64,000 nt of DNA. Origin: Lingula anatina (lineage: Eukaryota > Brachiopoda > Lingulata > Lingulida > Lingulidae). The stretch covers positions 965,922 to 1,029,921 of the forward strand of contig NW_019775525.1 in NCBI RefSeq assembly GCF_001039355.2, given 5' to 3'. The notes beneath the pieces were generated by a model that made no database searches, was not told where the DNA came from, and saw only the letters and a program-made list of their open reading frames with translations. This document shows, piece by piece, positions 38,720 through 50,534 of the stretch (the first letter of the stretch is position 1; every line of letters starts with the position of its first letter). Position numbers and translations under genes: made by a program.

Positions 38720-39445
38720 AAGGGCCAACTGGGATTTTGAGGACTCTTTGGAATCAATTGATTAGGATATTTGACTGTAAATTTAATCTTCAGGGTTGAG
38801 ACTTTTTGGTGCAAATATGTTTTCTCATATTTATTTACATGAACATGGATGAGTAATACTCAAGGTAAACATAACAGACATTGGTAACATTGCTACTGCT
38901 GGTGACTATTACAAACTGAATTCATTTATTTTATGTACATTGTTTTAATTTTTTTTTTTAAAGAACAAACTAAAACCCGACTCATCTTTCTCATATAAAT
39001 GTATTTATTCAGTTCATTTCTGTACATAATTCCACAATGAAGCAGTTATAAATTATGCTACATTTCTGCTCCTCACATAAAACAACCTAGTATTCTACTG
39101 GTCTGCTGGGCAGAGCAGTTATTATGTCACAACTTGGACACAAATCATATATTTGTATGTATCACTAAATTACTTGTTTGAAATTTACAGGCAGGTTATA
39201 TAGCACATGTCCAGGTGGCCATCTTGAATATGGTGGCCATCTTGTTTATACTTATGAAACTGATCTGATGGCATTTAAAGTGTAACTGTAATATTTGTCA
39301 CATGTGGGCAGTGGCAATGTTCTTGTTGTTACAAACCAGCTTCACATAATGTACTAAGAAATCTCCACACAGGACTAAGTGGAGAACATGTAAAACCTAC
39401 AGTGTTTAGTTTGACAGCAAGGTATTTGTATCGCTAATGAATAAA
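38720..39445 (+). other. 3' UTR of zinc-finger gene, possibly overlapping antisense
   Basis: No coding content. AATAAA at 39440-39445 could end the transcript. On the other strand an AATAAA at 39009-39004 could end CTDNEP1, in which case the two convergent transcripts would overlap by about 430 bases. Confidence 0.4.
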
Positions 39446-41854
39446 TACACTAACTGTTATCTACCTACTTATTATCAATGCACCTCAAAATGTCCTGTTT
39501 TTCTTATGAAGTTAGATACTTGAAACAGAAAACAAGGATAAAATTTTGGCAACAATTTGCAAGCACTGCAGACACAGTTGCCCTGTAGCACACAAAAACA
39601 AGTTATAACTCTCCAATGTTTTAGACATGCTATGTCATTAACTGTCCCTCACTGGTTTTTACAATTATTATAATAATCACAAAAGTTCATGTGACGTCAC
39701 CCCCTCCCCCTTGCTTCTAGGGTGCTATTCCCCCCCCCCCAATCCAAAAAAAAAAGTTAACATCACTTTTCCACTTTGTATTGCCATCATTTGCCCATAT
39801 GTCAATTCTACTATTGACAACTTTATTTCTCATTCCTATGGTCTTTATTTTTAATATTTCATTAAGTTGAGAAGTTCAAAACTTAGGCTGAAATATTAGC
39901 ACTTGTTTTGTTAAAATTAAGATTGCACAAAATAATTGAAAATGTGTGTATAATTGTTTGGAATCTGTTTTTTGAATGTGTCATAAAATTTTCAAATGGG
40001 TAATCTATGGCAATTTGTTGTAGTGGTTCAGCATTTTATTTATTTTTCACAAAAAAAAAATTTTACTGCCACTTCAAAACATATTTGAATGTCATGTACA
40101 CAGCAGCCAGAAAGTATAAATATCAATAACATTGGACTAAAACTACATCTGTAGTCAGATATTGTCAAAAAAATGTGGAATATCTTTACTGACAATACAT
40201 TTTCCTATTCACTTTTACTATTAATAAGTAATTAACCAAAATAGCTTTTACTACTTTCGTCTAAAAATAAATTTGATATTTACCATATTTTATCTAAGTA
40301 CAAAAATTAATGCTGCAATCTCTGGACAATGTGGGCTCAAAGACGGCCCAAATTAAAAACAGAAACTCGTCTTGTAATTCAGTTTTACTGATATTCTACT
40401 TTATCATCTAAAAAAAACACCATATCTATCTCAAACTAAACTATTATCATCATATATGACCAATGGCATTCTTAATGTGATATATAACTATCAGATACTG
40501 AACAAAAAGGGAAATTTTCCCCCAAAAGGGCAGCAGCATGTTTTACATCAACCGGATTGGTCAATTTGGCAAGCACCAGATGGCCAATCAAAACTGCTTA
40601 AATATTCACTTCTTACTATGGAAACAGTGAGAGAAAGGTGGCATGGGGAATGAAGTGTCCAGTACCATGAATTTTTTATTCTTTCACAAACAATGATGCA
40701 TTAATGAGGCTCAACAATTAAACTTGCCAGAAAAGTAATTTAGGCAAAGAGAAAAATGCAGTGCCCGTCATAATTCCCTGTAGGAAATAGTAATAATTTC
40801 ACTTTAGATTTATGAAATAATTGGAATAATTTACCTTCAAAGCAAAACGTAATTTTTTCAAACATATGAACCTGTGTCCACTTTAAAGAATGACCAAATG
40901 CAACATATTTACTTAATCAAATTGCCAAATTCTTTCTTTGACACTTGAACGTGCAGAGCATTTAAGTGACAGAAAAAAGTCCAAATAGCCCAGCGACATC
41001 CTCCTCCTGTACCATGTGTTTAGAATCTTTGTTTCACTATTTATATACTTGTCTACATTTATATTTATATATTTATACCTATTTTACAATTCTAGTGGTA
41101 GGAACTTGCTACATCTTTACCTGTTCTGCAGTTAGCCATGTCCACTACTAGTGAATACTATATTACACCTTGCCATGGGTTTTGAAGGCTGCTTGTTAAA
41201 AGCAATCAACTGATGGTCATTCCATTGCGCCCTGTCCTCTAACCCCCAATGTAACTTCTGGCCTTTTTGACAGATTTAGCCAATCTGTTCAAAATAAATA
41301 AATAAAAAAATAAAGACAAAACTTAACTGCTTCTGATAGGTTTTTGATCGTTTTTAATTCTTAAGCCTCAAAAGGAAGAATAGATTTTGTAAGAGGGGGG
41401 AGGCGATTTAATCAAGAGAAAAAATATTATGGAATGACCTGTAACTAATATTCCTTGCTGCATTCATCTTTTTATGTACTTAATAGTGCAATAAAGTAGC
41501 TCCTGTAGCATCTCACTATAAATATGAGGATGAAGCAAAAGGATTTTTTTTTTCAAATCCATTTTTTTCTGTGTGGCAAGCCATGTTGACTATTATTTCA
41601 AACCCTTCATCGTTGTCACTTCCACCCAGGGCTGTGCTGCATTGCATGCTTACTTATTCTTCAGTTGAAATCAATATCCTACATTCTGCTCCAGGCAATG
41701 CAGCCTCATTCTGAAAAACCCAGCTGCTCCGCAATTATGAAACCACACGCTGTTTCCAAGTACAGTCCCGCTGTTGCTGATGCAGAGCAAGCCAGGAATT
41801 TTTATGCTTTTTTACTTTATATAGAATATTTGTACCATCTCCGTACATTGGGTG
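39004..41854 (-). other. CTDNEP1: Probable CTDNEP1 3' UTR
   Basis: About 2.9 kb downstream of the CTDNEP1 stop, without any supported gene on either strand. A minus-strand AATAAA reads at 39009-39004, next to a T-rich plus-strand run. Other minus-strand hexamers exist around 41286-41310 and would give a much shorter UTR. The end is a prediction. Confidence 0.45.
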
Positions 41855-44800
41855 CTACCAGAGCCTGTGTAGATGTAAGTTCCGGCTCAACACTGATCGC
41901 GCATCACTGACAAACCTGAGAGCATCGAGCACAGGGAGCAAGTTGAGAAGTGCTGTGTCTGTCGGGTCAGAAAACCATGACTTGATAGGTATTGCATTGT
42001 CTGCAAAAAAATTACGATATACAAAGATATGTAATTACACAACAGTTCAGCAAAACTTAATATATGACATGTGGAGTTCATATAAATTAATAAGATTACA
42101 AACAACATGTAAACATTATTTCCAAGCCATTTCAGGGAAATATTATTATTCGACTTAAAAGGGCAAAATAAAGGGGTGTTGGAAGAATAATGAAATATTC
42201 GTTTTAAATCTAAAATGAAAAGAGAGAAAAGTTTTTTTAAAGTTATGTATACTTCATGCATGGGAGATTTGAAGTATAAGCAGGGTCAAAGTCCTTTTCC
42301 CCACTTGTAAAAAAAAATCAGGTCAACCTGACCTATTTTTCATCAAACTGGGTCACAATGACCTAGTTTCTCACCTGGATATGCTCTGTATGCTCCAGGA
42401 GAATTGTCCAGTATAAACACACTTGACAAATCATTACTTATTGCTGATAGGTCCTTCGTGTAGCTACCATAGTCTAAATTACAATGCTGGAATTGAAAAA
42501 AAAATTATAATAAATAATTGAAAGCCGATGTCTCAAACACACTGAATTTAACACATGGTTATGTTTATTAAAGACTCAGGCACTTTGAGTGGTATCTAAA
42601 ACTGTCATTATTATTATAAAAAATTTCAAATACCTTGTCATTATCATAATCCAACTTTTTCCACATGTTTTGCTCTCTAAATTACATAATGTACTATATA
42701 TGGCAAAAAAATTTGTTTTGGAGAACATAATTACTTCATGCTGTTTAGTTGTACAACTAGTAATTACTTAAACCAAAATACCCAGCTATAAGTGATTAAT
42801 CCCAACAAGGAAACAGACCCCTCAGTTTTACCTCTAAATATCTTTCAATTTGCAGATCTTTCTTACAGCTACAACTGACTTTGTTCACTTCTCAGTCAAG
42901 TTTTCAAATTAATGACATTACACTTGTCAACCACTAGTACATGCCTATTGTCTCTTCATTTCAACCCACCCCAACACCCTACTGACATGGTGCGCCTTAC
43001 AAATGCTCTGCAAAAAAAAATTCATTTTAACACCTTCACCACTTTTCTCGTATTACACCCCTATCCATTTCTTCTTTTTACCCCCCCCCCCCCAAGTCCG
43101 TTTTTACATATTATTCCCCTGTCCACTCACCTGCCTATAGTACCTTCTTTTTAAAAACCCTCTCCCCTGATCCAGTTTATCTGCTACTGCAGCCCCGTAT
43201 ATCTCCATACTTGCAGTGAAGACTACCAGGTCATACCACTGGCTGACCTGAAATATAGGGAAATAACAGGGGTCAGAGAGTTGAAAACCGCCTTCTGGGG
43301 AATGTACCACCAGCACAATTAGATTTTTTGTGCACTAACATTTTTTTTTTATTTAGTGAAGATATGATTTTACACTTCTTGATAATGGATGACACAGATA
43401 AACAAACATTCAAAATTACACTAAGACAAAATATGTAAATGGTGTTGACATCATTCTGACATATTTGAAGCTTATGAGTATTAACATGTAGCATATCTTA
43501 AACGCATAGAAATATCGCTTGCCATTGATTAATAAGAGGGTCGGATAGAAGGTAGATGGTTACTTACTATATCTAAAAAGAAATCTACATGTGGTCTTTT
43601 ATGTACAAAAAATCTAACTGGATGCCTGTCTATAGTTACCTGCAATGATAAAAATACAATGTCAACACTTGGAGTTAGTTTTTAGCATAAGAAGCTGTAT
43701 TCAAACTTCAAAGAAAAAAAAAAGCAACTTCAACTGTAGATATATCATTTTTCAACATGACTTGAATTAATAATTATGATCATTTATTTCTGAAATCAAT
43801 GCCACACCAAATCAGTGCTGCTTACAAATATTACAGTACCTGAAATTTAATCATAAATCAAAACCAAACACATTTTAATTCAACTTTTTCTCCAGTGAGT
43901 TAAAATGGTGCACTACTTATTCTGAGCTTAAAAATAACTGAGAATGTTTATCTTATATGACTTGTCAAAAGGTTAACTGCTTCACATACTTCTTGTCACG
44001 ATATTGAATGATGCAATTGTTATATAATTGTGTGCTAAAACTCCAGCAGGCACAAAAATGGGATTTAACAAGTGTACACAATAATAAATACTACTTTTAA
44101 ATCTTAATCTGATTCACATACTTTTAGTACAAAATCTGGCGGTGTTCCAGGCTTGACAGTTTGTCGCAGTACGCCATCATGGTGGGAGTGGATTAACGTC
44201 TCGTCTAAATCTAACACCAACGTTTTTCTTTTCACTATACCTGCAATGCAGAAAAAATACACATATAAAATCAAAGAAAAATGCACTTTGTTATACAAGA
44301 AGGGGTGATAAAGGACCATAAAGGCCTTTAAAATGATTTCAGGTTTTTATTTTGCACAGCAAATAACTTTTGCCACTGTGCTATCATAAAAAGGAAATCT
44401 TTTACAGAAAAAATAAATAAATAAATTATGGACCAACAGTTAACAGTTCTGAAAGGGGGACAAAATCTGAAATATATATATATATATATATATATTAAGT
44501 CAACGGACCTCACATACAAAGCTAATGGGATTTTATTTTTCAGTCTTCAAATACTTACTTAATCTGTGTTTAGACAGTGGAGACAAGGGAAGGATCTCAT
44601 ATCTAACTGTTTGGTGTTGTATCACCTGAAATAGATCAATACCACAGAAATAACATGACTGAATAATTCAAGGTCACAGGTGAGGGTTTTAAACCAGAGC
44701 AGAGGTGTAAACGTAGTATCACATAACAGGTTAGTATCAGAAGAGTCGAAAATATCTTTGTTGGGTTTTGGAGGGATAATCCAAAAGTTTTTCAGTGTTG

Positions 44801-44942
44801 TACCAGTAGGTATTTATAAACAGGCTATGTAAAGTTGTAACTATTTATAACTGAATAATTGATTGTGTCAATAAACCCAAAGATAAATTATCAATTGAGG
44901 TCACACGGATATATTTATATCCATTGATCAATTGAGGTCACG

Positions 44943-45015
<73 letters not shown>

Positions 45016-46793
45016 TATACCCATCTATCAACTAATCCAAAACATGTAAACAACACTTCTTTGATTTATGTTACGATATAAAACAGCATTATTCCATTTT
45101 TCACCAATGCCCTCATAAAGAATTCATAATTCCAGGGATAATATATATAAATATATATACATGTATATCCATTCAGCTCCCATTACTTACCAATCACACA
45201 TGTACACACACACATACACACACACACACACACTCTGAAGTTCTACACAGGCATGAAATAATCCATAAGTGACATAAGCTGTGCCTTCTGAAAATCAATA
45301 TATCTAAATCTATGAAATTTATGTTTTCCATATCCAATGTAAAGGTAATAATTGTGCAATGTAATTATAGCTTGCTTCAAACAAGTGTTCTATATTTAGT
45401 ATTTGAGTTAAACAAGTGTTACGTAATTGTCACCTGGGAGCTTGAGAGGGAATAAATCCACCAAGGAAAAAGGCAAGAAAGCATAATTTTATATTATTAT
45501 AAGAGATCTAGATTAGGTTAAAATTGTAGTTACTTATTTCACTCCTGAATTTACTGTCTAACCTGAAAGTTTCATCAACATTTGTGAAGGACTTTCCAAA
45601 TTATCATTCTCATTAACAAACAAACTGTCAACTCTTTTCTAGGCCGGAGTAGCAAAGAAAAAGGAAAAGAATGCATTACAGTAAAACATATTGTAAATTC
45701 TCATCCACTTAATCATTTATGGTCACTGTCATGAACTTGTGTATATTCATAGCATACTAATTAAGTTGAGTTCTTAGTGGCAACCCATAAAAATGTTGGA
45801 TAAATATGACATAATGGATTAATCTGATGAAAATATCACATGATAATAATAAAAAATATTGATGGATACTGAAAACCAATATGAAATTTCAATACATAAA
45901 TTAAAACAAATTAAACAACATCAAAGTTTTTAAAGTTTTGCATGTGTGCCTCAATTAGCTGACAACAGGATATACAACCCCACTGACTTGTGAGTTTAAA
46001 ACTTTTGTCATGATGCTGAATGATACAATTGTTATATATGTGCTAAACTGTTTGCAGACACAAAAATGGGATTTAAGATATATACTACTCTTTAATCTAA
46101 TTCAAACTATAAACCAAAAAAAAATTAAAATGCCAGGTCAATTATCTTGTGAAATGTTTACTCTGGTTAACTCTAGTCAAATATTAAATACTAATTTAAA
46201 AAACAAAACAAAAATAATTGACTATTTCAAGTTGAAAGTCAGCACAACATGCTGAAAAGCAAACTTTTCGTGTACAATGATTTAATGACTTCCAAGCACA
46301 CCATCTTCGCACATCATCTTACTAATAGTAACAGCACTTGTCGGAGTTTGTCATCGCGCTCAATTTTTAAACAGCCCAAACGTTGACTAAATTTAATGGC
46401 TAGTAGTCACGCAGCACGGGCACATTAAATCACCTGGACTTATCTACACATCATCAGTGTCCCTACGTGTTCGACCAATGGCAACCGTCTGCGTTAAAAA
46501 ATCGTTGACGCGTTGCAGTTTTGCAAATGACACTGACCAGAATAAGGTCAAGTTTCAGTTCAGTGAAAAACAGCACCTGAACTTATTCTACATAATTGCG
46601 ACACTGTTACTGTCACATACGTATCACTCGATGTCAGCAGAAATCACTCCATGCATGCGACGTTCGGGACAAGCACGACATTTATTTCACTTACCGATCG
46701 AATTTGTCTTCGTATACAGTAGCAAATGAAACTCCATACTTTCGCCGCGAATAACACGAATCCCTTGAGGCCCATAACAAAGTAGGTGTACAT
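41855..46793 (-). CDS. CTDNEP1: CTD nuclear envelope phosphatase 1 (Dullard)
   Basis: Complete seven-exon gene on the minus strand: 46793-46695 (ATG), 44625-44559, 44240-44122, 43639-43568, 43247-43131, 42486-42375 and 42000-41855 (stop). All introns are GT-AG and phases chain, giving 732 nt and 243 aa, within one residue of the vertebrate protein as I recall it. Residues ~11-27 form the hydrophobic N-terminal anchor. The HAD phosphatase motif DLDETLIHS follows at ~66, with nucleophile Asp66 and general-acid Asp68. [22 protein letters not shown] and the ILDNSP motif III come next, and the protein ends HLHRLW. This membrane-bound Ser/Thr phosphatase of the ER/nuclear envelope dephosphorylates lipin to control membrane lipid synthesis, and Dullard restrains BMP signalling (family knowledge). 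The start was chosen by alignment with the vertebrate N-terminus. A second ATG at 46775-46773 is internal. Confidence 0.96.
44473..44495. repeat. (AT)n microsatellite
   Basis: Short AT tract in CTDNEP1 intron 2. Confidence 0.9.
44946..45012. repeat. (AT)n microsatellite
   Basis: Long AT tract with one GT interruption, in CTDNEP1 intron 1. Three further short AT/AC tracts lie between 45140 and 45232. Confidence 0.95.
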
Positions 46794-46930
46794 TCGTGTG
46801 GCATTAAAACACTTCTCGTTGAGGCTCCAATTATAAAATTGTGGGCAGCTAGATTGTTGGAGAAATTGCAACTTTTTTGCTTCTTGTCAGCTACTACCGA
46901 CGTGCACCGGATCCGCCATTTAATTTTCCC
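46794..46930 (-). promoter_or_regulatory. CTDNEP1: CTDNEP1 5' UTR and core promoter region
   Basis: Upstream of the ATG on the minus strand. Reading that strand, an aaatggcggatccgg motif (about 46922-46908) combines a YY1-like AATGGCGG with an ETS-like CCGGAT on the opposite strand, as often seen at TATA-less housekeeping promoters. No TATA box is evident. The transcription start is not known. Confidence 0.4.
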
Positions 46931-47379
46931 ATGAGTCTACCGAGAATTGCGCACCAGTTTTTGCGCATTTAAATCCACTTCCGCTTTAAATGCACAGACT
47001 GGAGAGGAGAGATGTGCCCAATCAGACTCCACAATTACCCATTTAAGGCTAGGAGTCAAATGTCATCTCAGTCTATACAATTTACATCTAAATACCATAT
47101 TCCATGAAAATCTACACATAGATTACTTAAATCTGTGGTTGGGGAGAAGGTTCCATTTATACCGCATGGCCTGTGTCTTACTTAAATAGGCCTACATGTA
47201 GATTATAGATAGGCCTATGTTTCCTGACTGTCAATCCACAGCAATTATATAGGCCTATATATATATTGCCTTTTTCACTAGATATTCACAGATGTGTCTA
47301 TATTTTAATGATGGGAGTTTTCTGCACTGTGCAGGCGTCAGAAAGAACTCTGAAGTGCATGCACATATTAAATTTTGCT
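46931..47379. other. Spacer between CTDNEP1 and the module-gene cluster
   Basis: No coding signal. Several short 'taggcctac/aggccta' words recur here and further right, which suggests fragments of dispersed repeats. It could hold a divergent promoter for CTDNEP1 and the downstream cluster. Confidence 0.35.
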
Positions 47380-47640
47380 ACCTTGGTAGCGAGTAGGGAG
47401 GTCATACCGTTTGAAACGTCTATAATTATGACCATTGACAGCCAATTTGTGGCATATTGAATAAATACTGACGTGAAAATAAGAACTAATTAAAAAATGT
47501 GATTTGGTTAGCATGACTAAAGTAGGCCTATAATTGATTGCAATCGTCTGTTCGAAACATATTTTTTCCCGATATATTTTTGTGGAAATGAGTCATGGAA
47601 AGTCCCTAACGTAGATTATAGGCCTGCCTGTCATCGATCG
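47380..47640 (+). promoter_or_regulatory. Degenerate copy of the module-gene leader
   Basis: Matches 48478-48660 from accttggtagcgagtagg through the AP-1/kappaB-like block (TGAGTCA at 47589-47595, then tggaaagtccc). It precedes a decayed gene fragment and has no exon 1 behind it. A relic of a third gene copy. Confidence 0.6.
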
Positions 47641-47649
47641 CGACTGGAG

Positions 47650-47960
47650 AGGCGATCTTAGGCGATAAAATAATCTACCTTTTGAGCAATAGAAAACGTA
47701 GGCCCCTATGATCCAGCGACGCCACTTCTTCTTTGGACCTTTGCACACAAGAGGCAAGCATCACGGGGGTAGGCCTAATTTGTGAAATCGACGACCTTCG
47801 TGAAGGTGAAATTATATATATATATATATATATATAATTATTATTATTATTATTATTATATACCGGTCCCAATTTGCAGTCGGTTAAGGACAGGAAGGGA
47901 AAAGCAGAGAAAAGGGGGCCTGGGGATGGGATTTGAAGAAAAGGGAGGGGTAGAAATACA
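47650..47960 (+). pseudogene. Relic of a third module-gene copy
   Basis: Collinear with the intact gene at about 49826-50095. Shared words include ctaccttttgagcaatagaaaacgt, cacaagaggcaagcatc, ccttcgtgaaggtgaaat and taccggtcccaatt(t/c)gcagtcgg. The coding frame is destroyed by stops and by an (AT)n(ATT)n microsatellite that replaces the codons around 47810-47860. Exon 1 and the first and third modules are missing. It lies between CTDNEP1 and the intact gene. Confidence 0.7.
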
Positions 47961-48230
47961 TGTATATGTGTAATGTGAAAATTGCCTCTGCAGTCGCGGT
48001 TAAGGACAATTAGTGTGTAGGATGCCGGGTACAACGTCCCAAGTCTAGCTTTGACAGGATAGTCATATTTACATATTTACAAACCCCTGTACCCTGCACC
48101 CTCCCCCCAAACCACCCACCAACCCACCCACGCCTACACAACCTGAGATTGCCATTGCGCGAACACCTTGAATTACATCTCCGAAAGAGGTTTTATTTGT
48201 TACATCTACTTTGGAAATGGCAGTCGTTTT

Positions 48231-48475
48231 AGGCCGCATTCAGATTCACATATCGTACCAGCTTGGTCGATCCAACTCTGCAGGATATTCTCACTTAAGT
48301 GCAAACAATACAATCAGCTTAATTGTCTAATACGCCTCTTCAAGCAGCTAGGGGATAATAAACTTTCGTGCGTGTTCGGCTTATTACCCCAAAGTTGCTC
48401 AAGGGGGCGTGCCCGACAATTAATCCGATATCATTGATTGCACAGCGAGAATTCCTGCAGAGTTAAATCGACCTA
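48231..48475. mobile_element. Inverted-repeat element, 3' end truncated
   Basis: The left arm (ggccgcattcagattcac ... ggatattctcac) is the reverse complement of the segment at 49295-49376. The right arm here (gcgagaattcctgcagag) is only partly present before it meets the leader sequence of the intact gene. Non-autonomous DNA transposon without coding capacity. Confidence 0.55.
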
Positions 48476-48477
48476 AC

Positions 48478-48718
48478 CTTGGTAGCGAGTAGGCAGGTCA
48501 TACCGTTTAAAGCGCCTATAATTTTGGTCATTAACAGCGAATTTGTGGTATATTGAATCACTAATTTATTCTTTTCGAAACATCTTTTCCCGAGCTATTT
48601 TTGTGGCAATGAGTCATGGGAAGTCCCATATGTCATTATATACTGGAAAGGCATTGATGTCAAGGAAAGTATCGTCATACATTTTAAACCTTTTCTCTTA
48701 GGCTTCTGAAGCAAGAAA
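48478..48718 (+). promoter_or_regulatory. Leader/promoter block of the intact module gene, AP-1 plus kappaB-like site
   Basis: Contains TGAGTCA at 48610-48616 (AP-1 consensus) followed one base later by GGGAAGTCCC at 48618-48627 (kappaB-like). The pair is about 100 bases upstream of the ATG. The paralogue has the same arrangement at 54801-54818, about 115 bases from its ATG. A splice-acceptor-like ttttctcttag lies at about 48693-48703, so part of the leader could be intronic. Binding is inferred from motif match and from conservation between copies. Confidence 0.5.
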
Positions 48719-50534
48719 ATGGGCGCAGGGATATCTGCAGCAGCTACTGCGGTTGGAACACTTGATGCATCTCTGACGTTCATAGAAAAAGTGATCAGAA
48801 TCGTGAACTTCCTGCGAGGTACGTGTATTCATAACATTTACACAGTGCAGTGGCGGATTTAGGTGGGGGTGGGTCAGGGAGTCCTTCGGTTGCTAAATCA
48901 TAGTACTAAACCGTACCAAAGGGCACTGTTTGCTCTCTAAAACACCAAATATTTTTCGGGGCCCTTGAGCAGGCTCCGATCCCCGATGGTCGGCTTCGCA
49001 ATCGAGACCTGTCGTTCCGGACCCCCCCCCCCCTTCAAATAATCCTGGATCCGCCCTGCAATGACCCTTTCTCCTGAACCTTTTGACTCAGCAGACACAG
49101 ATAATCAAATCTGCTGATTCTGTCGATTCGGTTACAGAGAAATCTACCCTTTGAGCATAGAAAACGTAGGCCTACGATTCAACGACGCCACTCCTTCACC
49201 GGACCTTCGCCCACAATAGGCAAGCATCACGCCCTTCGTGAAGGTGAAATACCAAGGTGATGTTTATATAGCATTGTGTCTGGCAATTAAACCGATTTCA
49301 GTTATTTCACTAATAGCGAGAATACCTGCAGATTTAGATCGACCCAGCTGGTACGATATCTGAATCTGAAAGCGCCCTCAAACTTTTGACCTTGTAAAAC
49401 CGCCACCAGGCCGACTAGCTAACATTGCAATAAGTGCTTTAATTTATTTATCGTTTCGTCTTTTTAGAAACTCCCCGACCTGAGATCGGCACTGTATACG
49501 TCACTCCAGGGACCTGCAATGTTGTTGTGCCGTTCCAGTTTGAAGAGATATACAAGGATCGAAAAGTGCGTGCGCAACTCCAAAGGAGTGACGATGAAAC
49601 CCTGGCCCTGTGGCGCGTTATCCAAGAAACTTGCAAAAAAGACCAAATTAAGGTTTGGAGTTTTGTCGATGCTTCAGAGAAGAAAAATCCGGTGTGTTTC
49701 TATCGTGTGGCAATATCTCGGAATAACAAAATGCTGAGGGCCACTTACAGCGAAGTAACGCACATATCGCTACCCTGCAGTGAAAACGAGGCGGCCAGTT
49801 TATCCTACACCACTGATTCTGTTAGCGTAATCTACCCTTTGAGCATAGAAAACGTACGATTCAGCGACGTCACTCCTTCATCGGACCTTCGCCCACAAGA
49901 GGCAAGCATCTCGGGGGTAATTTTGGAAGAACCTTCGCTAACGGCCTCCGTGAAGGTGAAATACCAAGGTGATGTATATATAGCATTGCAGCGCTCAGAA
50001 GACCATAACGGGCAATGGGAAGACGTCGCCCAATACCGGTCCCAATTCGCAGTCGGTCAAGGCCAGGAAGGGAAAAGCAGAGAGACGGTGCTTATCGACG
50101 CAAAGGAAAAAACCAACCGGGTTTTTTATTATCGTCTGCGTGTGAGTCGTACAGAAAAATGGGAGTTTGCTGCATATAGTCCACATTTTCCTTTGACTCT
50201 TCCACCCCCTTGTGCTTCTATAACCGGAATGCTCCTGGAAGAAAGAACGAAGAAAGTCGTGGTGACGTATAAACTTCCGTACGCAGCCAAGGCGTTCATT
50301 AAGCTAGAGCGACTGAATAACACTGAAACAGGAGCGTGGGCGACTGTGTTCAACCTTAACACAAAACAGTCCCTACTTGGAGCAACAGATCTCAAATTGG
50401 TGGATTCCACGGAGAAAGAGAGTCAGAAGGAATACTATTACCGTATAGCGACGGCTTATGATGGAAACTGGGCAGACGCAGTGTACAGTGAGCCGGAACC
50501 GTTGCCTCCAATACCCTTATATATATATAATTAA
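48719..50534 (+). CDS. Unknown three-module protein with putative N-myristoylation, 388 aa
   Basis: Two exons, 48719-48818 and 49468-50534, joined in phase 1 with GT-AG sites. The short first exon encodes residues 1-33: it starts MGAGIS, fitting an N-myristoylation signal (Gly2, Ser6), and continues as a likely amphipathic helix (ASLTFIEKVIRIVNFL). Three modules of about 100 residues follow at roughly 34-133, 175-281 and 282-384. Each has alternating hydrophobic beta-strand patterns, a W-x-x-V motif and a closing [FY]-Y-R-[VIL] strand (CFYRVAIS 110-117, FYYRLRVS 253-260, YYYRIATA 356-363), recalling fibronectin-III-like sandwiches. A ~40-residue linker separates modules 1 and 2. No signal peptide, transmembrane helix or cysteine framework is seen. 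I do not recognise the family. The helix-plus-beta layout faintly recalls pore-forming proteins of the actinoporin type, but only the helix is similar. A paralogue and fragments lie nearby. Confidence 0.8.
48848..49058. mobile_element. hAT-like MITE
   Basis: A 211-bp element with terminal inverted repeats: left cagtggcggatttagg, right ending cctggatccgccctg. It has a poly-C tract near the right end and no coding capacity. A clear 8-bp target duplication is not visible. It lies in the intron of the intact module gene. Confidence 0.7.
49136..49286 (+). pseudogene. Module-2 fragment inside the intron of the intact gene
   Basis: Matches 49828-49988 of the same gene's second exon (aatctaccctttgagcatag, caaccttcgcccacaa-like block, ccttcgtgaaggtgaaatacc, aaggtgatgt). 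It has a deletion where the exon reads ctcgggggtaattttggaag. Not in frame with either exon. The fragment suggests repeated local duplication and loss. Confidence 0.65.
49287..49376. mobile_element. Right-hand half of the inverted-repeat element
   Basis: Runs gcgagaatacctgcagattt to gctggtacgatatctgaatc, the inverted partner of 48231-48300. It directly abuts the module-2 fragment, so the element and the gene fragment were probably duplicated or rearranged together. Confidence 0.5.

Noticed and set aside
41155-41340. Possible small gene in the CTDNEP1 3' UTR region
   Set aside because: No coding frame with supporting features. The AATAAA cluster there is more simply an alternative poly(A) region.
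47675-48034. 119-codon minus-strand frame
   Set aside because: Antisense to the decayed module-gene fragment and an (ATT)n run. No independent support.
48719-48818. Assignment of the module gene as a pore-forming toxin
   Set aside because: Only the short N-terminal helix is reminiscent. The modules do not show the aromatic-rich membrane-binding pattern expected, and no family signature is visible.
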